Shown here: piece after piece, positions 7,967 through 14,739 of the stretch
Numbering within the stretch: the first letter of the stretch is position 1
Layout of the letters: every line of letters begins with the position of its first letter
Origin: Sulfuricystis sp964478415
Lineage (GTDB): Bacteria > Pseudomonadota > Gammaproteobacteria > Burkholderiales > Rhodocyclaceae
Direction of reading: 5' to 3'
DNA: 16,315 nucleotides
NCBI GenBank assembly: GCA_964478415.1
Contig: CAYZII010000050.1
Coordinates: forward strand, 1 to 16,315
Made by a program: the position numbers and the translations under genes
Notes under the pieces: generated by a model
Database searches by the model: none
What the model was told of the DNA's origin: nothing
The model's input: the letters and a program-made list of their open reading frames with translations, nothing else

Positions 7967-9186
7967 GCGAATTTTTCGATGCGCTTGAAACGCGCGACCC
8001 CGAGCAGCGTGAACGTGACCTGATGGCGCGCCTGCCAGCTCAGATCGCCCATGCGAAAGCTCATGCGCCGTGGTTTGCAGAAAGGCTACGCGCTGTCGAT
8101 CCACGTGAAATCGATTCGCGCGCGGCTCTGGCGCGACTGCCGGTGTTGCGCAAGCACGAGCTGATCGAGCTGCAGAAACACCAGCCGCCTTTCGGGGGGC
8201 TGGTCGCCGCACGCTGGGGGCAGATCGCGCGCGTGTTTTCCTCGCCGGGCCCGATTTACGAACCCGAGGGACTGAACGCCGATTACTGGCGCAGCGCGCG
8301 TGCCTTGTTCGCCGCCGGCTTTCGGGCTGGCGACCTGGTGCATAACAGCTTCTCCTACCACATGACCCCAGGGGCGTGGATTCTCGAAGGGGGCGCCCGA
8401 GCACTGGGCTGCACGGTGTTTCCGGCCGGCGTCGGCCAGACCGAGCAGCAGGTCCAGGCGATGGCCGCATTGCAGCCCCACGGTTATGTCGGCACGCCTA
8501 GCTTCCTACGCATCCTGCTCGACAAGGCCGACGAGCTGGGCCTGAAAATTCCATCGCTGAGCAAAGCCCTGGTCTCGGGCGAGGCCTTCCTGCCGGCGCA
8601 GCGCGAAGCTTTCGCGGCGCGTGGCATCGCCGGTTTCCAATGCTATGCCACCGCCGATCTGGGCGTCATCGCCTATGAGACCCCGGCGCATGATGGCCTC
8701 ATCGTCGATGAAGACCTCATCGTCGAAATCGTCCGTCCCGGCACCGGCGATCCCGTGCCCACCGGTGAGGTCGGAGAAGTGGTCGTGACGAGCTTCAATC
8801 CTGTCTATCCCTTGATCCGCTTCGGCACCGGTGACCTCTCCGCGATCCTGCCTGGCATTTCTCCGTGTGGGCGCACCAACGTGCGCCTCAAGGGCTGGCT
8901 CGGACGTGCCGACCAGACCACCAAGATCAAGGGCATGTTCGTCCATCCGGAGCAGATCGCCGCGCTGCTCAAACGCCACCCGGAAGTAACACGGGCGCGG
9001 CTGGTCGTCACCAATCCCGACGGCGTCGATACGATGACCCTGCACTGTGAAGGCGAGGGCGAAACCGCCACCATCGCCACGACGTTGCGCGAGCTGACCA
9101 AACTGCGCGGCGAGGTCCGTTTCGTGCCGCGTGGCACGCTGCCGAACGATGGCAAGGTGATCAGCGACGAGCGCAAATTTGATTAG
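7963..9186 (+). CDS. Phenylacetate-CoA ligase (PaaK)-like AMP-forming ligase family protein
   Basis: This 407-residue protein of the PaaK branch of the adenylate-forming superfamily is close to the usual PaaK length (about 430). The late motifs are recognisable: LVSGEAFLP near 203-211, YATADLG at 228-234 (equivalent of the YGxxE motif), RFGTGD at 286-291 and GRADQTTKIKG at 314-324 leading to MFVHP. The glycine-rich P-loop expected near residue 92 is replaced by FSSPGPIYEPEG, so ATP handling may differ from canonical PaaK, or the protein may be a specialised relative. It is expected to activate an aromatic or aryl-alkyl acid to its CoA thioester in the cytoplasm. The four-base overlap with livF indicates it works with the transporter. 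The acid used cannot be read from the sequence. Confidence 0.82.
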   Translation: MSEFFDALETRDPEQRERDLMARLPAQIAHAKAHAPWFAERLRAVDPREIDSRAALARLPVLRKHELIELQKHQPPFGGLVAARWGQIARVFSSPGPIYEPEGLNADYWRSARALFAAGFRAGDLVHNSFSYHMTPGAWILEGGARALGCTVFPAGVGQTEQQVQAMAALQPHGYVGTPSFLRILLDKADELGLKIPSLSKALVSGEAFLPAQREAFAARGIAGFQCYATADLGVIAYETPAHDGLIVDEDLIVEIVRPGTGDPVPTGEVGEVVVTSFNPVYPLIRFGTGDLSAILPGISPCGRTNVRLKGWLGRADQTTKIKGMFVHPEQIAALLKRHPEVTRARLVVTNPDGVDTMTLHCEGEGETATIATTLRELTKLRGEVRFVPRGTLPNDGKVISDERKFD

Positions 9187-9221
9187 ACTTGCGCTTCCTA
9201 CAACCCTGCACGGAGGAGACA

Positions 9222-9797
9222 ATGAAGACACGATCTGTGACCCTGTTGTTGTGCGCACTGGGATTCGTGGCGACCCGCAGCGTGCTGGCCGACGAGGCAC
9301 AATTGCTGCAGGAGGCGCGTGGCATTCCCGCCAAGATGGTGCCCAAGCTGCTCGAGGTATTGCAGGAGGAAATCGATAAGGGGGGGCACGCCCAGGCGAT
9401 CTCGGTGTGCCGTGAAAAGGCACCCGAGATGGCCAAGAACCTCTCCGCGCAACTGGGCTGGCAGATCCGCCGCGTGAGCCTGAAGAACCGCAACCCGAAA
9501 GCCGTGCCGGATGCTTGGGAGCGCCAGGTGCTCGAAGACTTCGAACGCCGGCTGGCCAGTGGGGAGAAGCCGACCGGCATCGATCATGGTGCCATCGTCG
9601 AAGAAGGCGGCCAGAAGTTCTATCGCTATATGAAAGCGCTGCCGACGCAGGATCTGTGCCTGAACTGCCACGGCACGCCGGAACGCTTGGCGCCGGGGGT
9701 GGCCGACAAGCTCAAAGAGCTCTATCCCGAGGACAAGGCCGTCGGCTATGGCCCAGCAGAGATTCGTGGTGCGATTACCGCGAAAAAACCTCTTTGA
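9222..9797 (+). CDS. Secreted c-type heme protein, DUF3365 (Tll0287-like) family
   Basis: This 191-residue protein has a Sec signal peptide (MKTRSVTLLL... ending VLA before DEA, cut after residue 23) and a single c-heme site CLNCH at 146-150. The conserved segment ISVCREKAP around Cys63 and the VSLKNRNPKAVPDAWE segment near 85-100 are hallmarks of DUF3365, a PAS-like heme fold. In cyanobacterial Tll0287 a cysteine and a histidine ligate the heme; Cys63 is the likely counterpart here. Relatives serve as periplasmic redox or gas-sensing domains, sometimes fused to kinases, but this one is stand-alone with no output domain. ATG 9222 has GGAGGAG immediately upstream; an earlier in-frame ATG at 9189 would spoil the signal peptide. 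It sits 35 bases after the ligase-like gene and 13 before the racemase-like gene. Its role in the operon is unknown. Confidence 0.88.
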   Translation: MKTRSVTLLLCALGFVATRSVLADEAQLLQEARGIPAKMVPKLLEVLQEEIDKGGHAQAISVCREKAPEMAKNLSAQLGWQIRRVSLKNRNPKAVPDAWERQVLEDFERRLASGEKPTGIDHGAIVEEGGQKFYRYMKALPTQDLCLNCHGTPERLAPGVADKLKELYPEDKAVGYGPAEIRGAITAKKPL

Positions 9798-9810
9798 GGA
9801 CTGAAAACGG

Positions 9811-11004
9811 ATGACGCAACCGGCTGGCGGCTCGGCCGCGGGGCCGCTGGCCGGCCTGAAGGTTCTTGATCTCACCCGCCTGCTGCCGGGGCCGGTATGC
9901 ACACTGCATCTGGCCGACCTCGGCGCCGAGGTGATCAAGATCGAAGACCCCGGCGCGGGCGATTACGCCCGCACGCTCGGCCTGGGGGCGGCACCGGGCG
10001 AAGACAGTTTCTTTTTCCGCGTCCTCAATCGCAATAAATACAGCCTGCGGCTCGATCTGAAACGGCCGGCAGGCGTCGAAGTGTTCCTGCGCCTGGCGCT
10101 TGATGCCGATGTGATTGTCGAGAGTTTCCGGCCCGGTGTCGTAGACCGTCTCGGCGTGGGGTATGCGGCCGTGCGCGAGGTCAATCCGCGCATCGTCTAT
10201 TGCGCGATCACCGGTTATGGGCAGGACGGCCCCTGGCGCGAGCGCGCCGGGCATGACCTCAACTACCTTGCCACTGCCGGCGTGCTGGATCAGATCGGCA
10301 CCCGTGGTGGCGATCCGGCCATCCCCAACCTGCAGATCGCTGACCTGCTCGGCGGTGCGCTGACCGCGGCGATGGGCATCCTCGCGGCGGTGATCGGCGC
10401 CAGGGCCACCGGTCAAGGACGCTATCTCGATGTTTCGATGACCGATGCGGTGTTCGCCCATGCCTACTCACCACTGCTTTCGGTGCTGACGCGCGGCACG
10501 ACGTTGCCACGCGGCACGGATGATCTGTCCGGCGGTCTGCCCGCTTATGGACTCTACCGCACCCAGGATGAGCGCTGGCTTGCCGTTTCCGCCATCGAGC
10601 CAAAGTTCTGGCGGGCGTTCTGCGCGGCGATCGGCAAACCGGAACTCGAGCCTTTCGGGCTGGCCCGCGGCGAGCAGGGCGAGCGCACACGGCAGGAACT
10701 GGAAGCCTTGTTCGCCAGCCGGCCGCTCTCCGCCTGGGCGACACTGTTCGAGACCGTAGACTGTGGTGTCACGCCAGTGCTGAGCTTCGAAGAAGCGCTG
10801 GTTCATCCGCAACTGACGGCGCGGGGCATGCTACGCACCATCGATGGGCTCGCGCAGTTCGCGCCGCCGCTCAAGATTGGGGGCTGGGAATTTACCGTGC
10901 GCCGGCCGGCGCCAAAACTCGGCGCTGACGGTACGGCACTGTTGCGCGCGGCGGGCTTTCAGGACGAGGAGATCGCGAGTCTGGAAGCGCAGGGCGTGAT
11001 CTGA
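9811..11004 (+). CDS. Alpha-methylacyl-CoA racemase-like family III CoA-transferase (CaiB/BaiF)
   Basis: This 397-residue family III CoA-transferase fold protein begins with GLKVLDLTRLLPGP and ADLGAEVIKIE, the typical N-terminal CoA-binding region. It carries the racemase catalytic set: His148 (in AGHDLNYL), Asp178 (in IADLLGG) and Glu263 (in SAIEPKFW). These match His126, Asp156 and Glu241 of Mycobacterium tuberculosis MCR with identical spacings (30 and 115), and YRTQDERWLAVSAIEP is typical of AMACR. The predicted reaction is interconversion of 2R- and 2S-methylacyl-CoA, needed before beta-oxidation of methyl-branched chains (isoprenoids, sterol side chains, ibuprofen-like acids). A CoA-transfer role is the alternative. 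GAGGA lies about ten bases before the ATG. It is packed between the heme protein and the AEC permease in the same operon. Confidence 0.87.
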   Translation: MTQPAGGSAAGPLAGLKVLDLTRLLPGPVCTLHLADLGAEVIKIEDPGAGDYARTLGLGAAPGEDSFFFRVLNRNKYSLRLDLKRPAGVEVFLRLALDADVIVESFRPGVVDRLGVGYAAVREVNPRIVYCAITGYGQDGPWRERAGHDLNYLATAGVLDQIGTRGGDPAIPNLQIADLLGGALTAAMGILAAVIGARATGQGRYLDVSMTDAVFAHAYSPLLSVLTRGTTLPRGTDDLSGGLPAYGLYRTQDERWLAVSAIEPKFWRAFCAAIGKPELEPFGLARGEQGERTRQELEALFASRPLSAWATLFETVDCGVTPVLSFEEALVHPQLTARGMLRTIDGLAQFAPPLKIGGWEFTVRRPAPKLGADGTALLRAAGFQDEEIASLEAQGVI

Positions 11005-11008
11005 GGCG

Positions 11009-11914
11009 ATGAATACCGCGCTGACGCTGCTCCCCGATTTCGCGCTGATCCTGCTCGGCTTTGGACTGCGCCGCTGGATGGCGCTGGGCGACCATTTTTG
11101 GAGTGGCGTGGAAAAGCTGGTCTATTTCGTGCTGTTCCCGGCACTCTTGTTCCACGCGTTTACGAAAACGCCGCTGACGCTCGATGCGCTGCCGCTGATC
11201 GGCACGGGGGCAGCCGCGATGGTGGGCGCGATGCTGCTGGCGCTGGCTGCGCGGCCGCTGTTTCCGCTCACACCCCTGTCGTTCGCCTCGCAATTCCAGT
11301 GTGCTTTCCGCTTCAATTCCTATATCGGGCTCGCCGTGGCGGCGAAACTGCATGGCGCGGCGGGCATCGCGGCGATGGGTCTGATGGTCGGCAGCATGGT
11401 GCCGGTGGCGAACCTTGCGGCGGTGGGCATGCTGGCGCGTCATGGCGAGACCTCGATCTGGCGCGAGCTGGCGAAAAATCCGCTGTTTCTCGCCACGCTC
11501 GTCTCGCTGTTCTGGAATCTGCTTGGCCTGCCGGTGCCGGCACCGGTCGCACAATTCCTAGGGCGGCTGGCCGAAGCGGCGATCGCATTGGGACTGCTGG
11601 CGGTCGGTGCGGCGCTCAAGTTGCGTGGCGCACTGGGTCGGGAAGGGCGGGGCGCGGCGGGCTATTTTCTGGCAGTGAAACTACTGGCCATGCCACTGAT
11701 TGCCTGGCTGATCGCGCGCTGGTTCGGTCTTGCCGGGATGCTTTTCGATGTTGCGCTGGTTTTTGCGGCATTGCCGACGGCCTCGTCGGCCTATATCCTC
11801 GCGCAGCGCATGGGCGGTGACGGCACGCGTGTCGCCTGGCTGATTTCGGCCAGCACGTTGCTGGGGATGCTGAGCCTACCGCTGTGGCTCGCCTTGCCGA
11901 GTTTTCTTGCGTGA
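11009..11914 (+). CDS. AEC (auxin efflux carrier)-family transporter
   Basis: This 301-residue inner-membrane protein has about ten hydrophobic segments arranged as two five-helix halves, the AEC layout. Landmarks are LILLGFGLRRW near 14-24, LVYFVLFPALLFHAF near 37-51, FQCAFRFNSYIGLAVA around 95-110 and the C-terminal FAALPTASSAYILAQRMGGD. Bacterial family members move malonate, malate or other carboxylates. The start lies four bases after the racemase stop, with a weak GAGG site. In this operon it could export a product acid or provide a second route for the substrate; this is inference. Its 3' end overlaps the convergent phaM gene by 39 bases. Confidence 0.88.
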   Translation: MNTALTLLPDFALILLGFGLRRWMALGDHFWSGVEKLVYFVLFPALLFHAFTKTPLTLDALPLIGTGAAAMVGAMLLALAARPLFPLTPLSFASQFQCAFRFNSYIGLAVAAKLHGAAGIAAMGLMVGSMVPVANLAAVGMLARHGETSIWRELAKNPLFLATLVSLFWNLLGLPVPAPVAQFLGRLAEAAIALGLLAVGAALKLRGALGREGRGAAGYFLAVKLLAMPLIAWLIARWFGLAGMLFDVALVFAALPTASSAYILAQRMGGDGTRVAWLISASTLLGMLSLPLWLALPSFLA

Positions 11915-12325
11915 ACGCTTGGGTTTCGTCGCCGTGGCAGCAGCGGGCGCGGTTGGATCAGAGGCTTGCTGCGTCCTCGAGTTCTTCAGCAAATCCCAAG
12001 GCATCTGCCAGGCCGCCGGATCGAGAAAGGGATTGACGGGCGGGGCTTTCTGCGTCTCATCCGTGGTCTGGGCGGCCTGTCCCATTTGCTGGAAGGCCAG
12101 CAGCGTGGCGCGTTGCATTTCGAGACCCTGGATGGTCATCTGCAACAGGTTCAGGTTGGATTTCAGCCAGCCCTCGACGGCTTTCAGATCGGCGATGCGT
12201 TTGCCGATCTCGTCGGTATCGACGGTCGGGGCGACCATGCCCGGCAACGAGAACCCCATGTTGCCCCACAGGCTCTTGACGAATTCCAGCGGGTCGCCAA
12301 GATTGACATCGGACGCGTTCGTCAT
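11876..12325 (-). CDS. phaM: PhaM-like polyhydroxyalkanoate granule-associated protein
   Basis: This 149-residue protein has the PhaM layout. An N-terminal phasin-like region is followed by the diagnostic block MVAPTVDTDEIGKRIADLK (about 30-48) and then VEGWLKSNLNLLQMTIQGLEMQRATL, an amphipathic helix. After a Pro-rich linker comes an Ala/Pro plus Lys/Arg tail (ATKPKRSRKKTR) resembling histone-like DNA-binding tails. In Ralstonia eutropha, PhaM activates PHB synthase PhaC1 and tethers granules to the nucleoid. The ATG at 12323-12325 has GAGG six bases upstream. It is divergent from the response regulator across 65 bases and converges on the AEC gene. No phaC or phasin gene is in the window. 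Identity is by recognised motifs; the granule role is known for the family. Confidence 0.82.
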   Translation of the reverse strand: MTNASDVNLGDPLEFVKSLWGNMGFSLPGMVAPTVDTDEIGKRIADLKAVEGWLKSNLNLLQMTIQGLEMQRATLLAFQQMGQAAQTTDETQKAPPVNPFLDPAAWQMPWDLLKNSRTQQASDPTAPAAATATKPKRSRKKTRQGEPQR

Positions 12326-12378
12326 GGGAAGCCTCGCTCGGTTTATGATTCGCCCTCAATGATAACCCTGATCGGAAT

Positions 12379-12384
12379 GAGGAG
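12379..12384 (+). promoter_or_regulatory. Ribosome binding site GAGGAG supporting a TTG start
   Basis: This Shine-Dalgarno lies exactly six bases before TTG 12391. No in-frame ATG is available at that point, and the receiver domain requires MRILVIEDH as its first strand, so TTG is the real start codon of the response regulator. Confidence 0.7.
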
Positions 12385-12390
12385 AGCAAG

Positions 12391-13023
12391 TTGCGCATCC
12401 TGGTCATCGAAGATCATGCGCTGGTACGCGAAGGGCTGCTGCTGGCGTTGAGGGCATTGGAAGAAGCGGGGGATGGCCCGCTGGAAGTGCTCGGTGCACG
12501 CGATGCCGATGAGGCGACGCGGCTCCTGGAAGAAAACGACGATTTCGATCTCGCCCTGCTCGACCTGATGCTCCCGGGCACAAGCGGATTTCCATTTCTC
12601 GGGGTGCTGCGCAAGCGTTATCCGCACATTCCGGTGGTGATCCTCTCGGCGCTCGATGATGCCGATACGGTGATGAAAGTCATGAAAGGCGGTGCCGCGG
12701 GATTCGTGTCCAAGGCCAGTTCCACTGACGTTTTGCTCGGCGCGTTGCGCGAGGTACTGGCCGGCGAGATCTGGTTACCGCCCGAATACCGCAACCTGTC
12801 CGGCAAGAAAAAACGCGCGCGCAGCGTCGCCGAACGCTACGGCCTGACCAAGAGCCAGGCCTGCGTACTCGATCTGCTCGCTGAAGGCAAGACCAACCGC
12901 GAGATCGCCGAGCTGCTCGGCGTCACCGAGGGCACCGTGAAGATCCACGTCTCGGCGATCTTCAAGGCGCTCGGCGTGAGCAACCGCTCACAGGCCTTAC
13001 TGGTCGCGCAAGGGAAGAATTGA
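12391..13023 (+). CDS. NarL/FixJ-family response regulator
   Basis: This 210-residue protein has an N-terminal receiver domain (1 to about 120) and a C-terminal LuxR/GerE helix-turn-helix (about 148-205). The acidic pocket is Glu7/Asp8, the phospho-acceptor is Asp58 (in LALLDLMLPG), the switch Ser lies in VVILSAL and the conserved Lys in GFVSKAS. The HTH carries EGKTNREIAELLGVTEGTVK and HVSAIFKALGVSNRSQAL, both canonical. The start is TTG with a well-placed GAGGAG. No histidine kinase is nearby, so it is an orphan in this window. It is divergent from phaM with only 65 bases between the starts, so it may control phaM, but I could not identify an operator. It converges on the ParA-like gene with eight bases between stop codons. 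Confidence 0.92.
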   Translation: MRILVIEDHALVREGLLLALRALEEAGDGPLEVLGARDADEATRLLEENDDFDLALLDLMLPGTSGFPFLGVLRKRYPHIPVVILSALDDADTVMKVMKGGAAGFVSKASSTDVLLGALREVLAGEIWLPPEYRNLSGKKKRARSVAERYGLTKSQACVLDLLAEGKTNREIAELLGVTEGTVKIHVSAIFKALGVSNRSQALLVAQGKN

Positions 13024-13031
13024 GGTCGGCC

Positions 13032-13712
13032 TCAAGCCGCGGCGGCGACGTTGCGTGGCCCGTTCGCTGCGCTGCGGGCGATGCCCTGCACCGGGGCTGA
13101 GTCTTCGACCGGGAGCTGAAGCAGCTCGATGACCTGATGCGCGACGGCGCGGCAGGCATTTGCCAATGGTGTCGGCAGGGCGGGTGGAATCTGCTTTTGT
13201 AACAAAAGCTTGCTCGCCGACAGGCTGAAGACCGGGGAAAGGATGCGATCGCGATAGGGTGCCAGCAATTCCGCGACGGCTTTCTCGGCCGCTTCGCGCT
13301 GCCAGGCATTGGTCGGCCACTGGGTCGGCACCGCATACGCGCGCGGAAACATCTCGAGATCGCGGATCACGGTGCGGATATCCTCATGCGAATCGCGGAA
13401 TGGCAGCAACACGAGATCGGCGAGCCCATAGAGGCGGCGATCCATTTCGCTGCGGTTGCCCCCGCCATCGATTACGCCGAGCCAGGCCTTCAGCGAGCGG
13501 ATCTTGTCGACCACCTTGGCGAGTGCCTCGCGCGAGCGGGCGTCGGCGATCAGGTAACGTCGCTCGGCCGGGTCGAGCGGTTCGCGATGCGTATCGGTGA
13601 GCACGCAGACCGAGCGCTGGCCGAGCAGCCCCAGCCCCTGACAGAGCATGTGCGACAACGTGGTCTTGCCGGTGCCGCCCTTGTTGCCGATGATGCAGAT
13701 GATGTCCGCCAT
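13032..13712 (-). CDS. Orphan ParA-like (SIMIBI) P-loop ATPase
   Basis: This 226-residue ATPase has the deviant Walker A KGGTGKTT at 11-18, including the signature Lys11 that ParA/MinD/Soj proteins use for dimerisation. An LGVIDGGGN segment near 97-105 sits where ParA proteins have VIIDTP, and LADLVLLPFRDSHED follows as the switch/beta-strand region. The C-terminal 40 residues are a variable Ala/Pro-rich tail. No ParB, MinE or plasmid partition gene is adjacent, so it is not an ordinary chromosome or plasmid par locus. The ATG at 13710-13712 has GGAAG nine bases upstream. It is preceded by the methyltransferase gene (84 bases) on the same strand. Roles of orphan ParA proteins include positioning of carboxysomes, chemotaxis arrays, cellulose machinery and storage bodies; which applies here is unknown. 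Confidence 0.85.
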   Translation of the reverse strand: MADIICIIGNKGGTGKTTLSHMLCQGLGLLGQRSVCVLTDTHREPLDPAERRYLIADARSREALAKVVDKIRSLKAWLGVIDGGGNRSEMDRRLYGLADLVLLPFRDSHEDIRTVIRDLEMFPRAYAVPTQWPTNAWQREAAEKAVAELLAPYRDRILSPVFSLSASKLLLQKQIPPALPTPLANACRAVAHQVIELLQLPVEDSAPVQGIARSAANGPRNVAAAA

Positions 13713-13796
13713 CTTTGGTTCTTCCCGATATATGCCGGGGATTATTCCCGATCACGAACGCTGCGGATGGCCGGAAATGCAGCGGAATCGCCAGTC

Positions 13797-14588
13797 TTAT
13801 CCGTCGGGTACGGGATGATAGAGAAACAGCCGTGTGTTCCGGCGGTCCGCAACCTCGACGGTCGATTCCGGCAGCTGCTCCGGGACCGCGAAGCTGTTGC
13901 TGATCAATAGTGCGCCGGGCGACATTTCACGCACGGCTTTTTCCCACAGCCGCGGCATCGGCGCCGGTGACAGGAAAGCATAGACAACCGCATGACCGCC
14001 AAGCGGCACATGCCAGAAATCACGCCGCAGAATGGTCACGTTCGGCAGCCCTGCGGTGCGCAGTCGCGCGACGAGCCAGGTCAGCGGCGCATGCTCGGCG
14101 CCGGTGAACAGACAATCGGGACGGGCTTGCGCGAGCCGTTTGAGCAGACCGCCGTCCCCACAGCCGAGATCGAGGAAGTGACAGGGCGTGACGGGCAGCA
14201 GTTCGAGGATCGCGTCCGCAGTGGCGCGATTGGTCAGATACAGCGGCACGCGGCTATCATCGGTGCGCCAGAAGACGGCAAACAACAGCACGAAGGCGGC
14301 GAGAAACCAGCCGGGAGGGATGTCGAGGCGATGGACGAGGACGACGAGCGGCATGAACGCAAGGTGGATCACGATCCACCAGCGCGGCGCACGCAATCCA
14401 AACGCGATCAGTGCCGCCAGGCCGCCCTGCAGCAGCGCGATGAGCAGTGGGATGCGCAGGAAATCGGCACTGGATATCCGACTCAATGCGACAATGAACA
14501 GCAGCGTCACAGCGGCCCCGCCGAGCTGCGCGAGCAACGCGCTGCCCAGCGGCGAGAGGTTGGCCGATCGATTTTGCGATCCCTTCAT
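13797..14588 (-). CDS. Membrane-anchored class I SAM-dependent methyltransferase
   Basis: This 263-residue protein has an N-terminal membrane region with about four hydrophobic spans (roughly 13-38, 43-65, 69-88 and 93-107) and a C-terminal Rossmann-like methyltransferase domain. Motif I is FLDLGCGDGGLL at about 138-149, followed by the motif II-like FTGAEHAPL and a motif III region ILRRDFWHVPL. The catalytic domain should face the cytoplasm. The substrate is unknown; a membrane lipid or quinone-like molecule would fit the anchoring, but that is a guess. The ATG at 14586-14588 has no obvious Shine-Dalgarno. Its upstream region contains a 50-codon open frame whose stop overlaps this ATG. The ParA-like gene follows on the same strand, 84 bases downstream. 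Confidence 0.83.
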   Translation of the reverse strand: MKGSQNRSANLSPLGSALLAQLGGAAVTLLFIVALSRISSADFLRIPLLIALLQGGLAALIAFGLRAPRWWIVIHLAFMPLVVLVHRLDIPPGWFLAAFVLLFAVFWRTDDSRVPLYLTNRATADAILELLPVTPCHFLDLGCGDGGLLKRLAQARPDCLFTGAEHAPLTWLVARLRTAGLPNVTILRRDFWHVPLGGHAVVYAFLSPAPMPRLWEKAVREMSPGALLISNSFAVPEQLPESTVEVADRRNTRLFLYHPVPDG

Positions 14589-14592
14589 TGCG

Positions 14593-14622
14593 TCGGTGCC
14601 GTCTCGCCAGCGCCGATTTTTT
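14593..14622 (+). terminator. Terminator-like hairpin with T6 tail, copy 2 of the dispersed repeat
   Basis: TCGGTGC (14593-14599) pairs with GCGCCGA (14610-14616) with one G-U pair, followed by six T (14617-14622). The T-run lies on the plus strand, but no plus-strand gene ends here; both flanking genes run on the minus strand. It would terminate plus-strand antisense transcripts, or act as a structured leader for the methyltransferase mRNA. Its sequence is nearly the same as the livK-livF terminator. Confidence 0.45.
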
Positions 14623-14625
14623 GCA
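14595..14625 (+). repeat. Dispersed 31-base repeat, copy 2
   Basis: This is the second copy of the 31-base sequence at 7078-7108, with three substitutions. It lies just upstream of the minus-strand methyltransferase gene, outside coding sequence, as does the first copy. Confidence 0.6.
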
Positions 14626-14739
14626 TCAGGCTCTGAAGATCGTATCCTGCCGTGATGCCTTGCTGTGCGTCACCGCCAGCAGCAAGAGCACCGGCTCGCC
14701 GCCCTGCGGAAATGCTCCCTAGGCAGACTCTATGCATCA

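Noticed and set aside
12326..12390. Promoters for phaM and the response regulator (TATGAT at 12344, TATCAT on minus at 12359-12364)
   Set aside because: Neither hexamer has an acceptable -35 at 16-18 bases; too weak to list as features.
13759..13784. CGCTGC/GCAGCG inverted repeat between the methyltransferase and ParA-like genes as a terminator
   Set aside because: The stem is only six pairs with a 14-base loop and no T-run on either strand.
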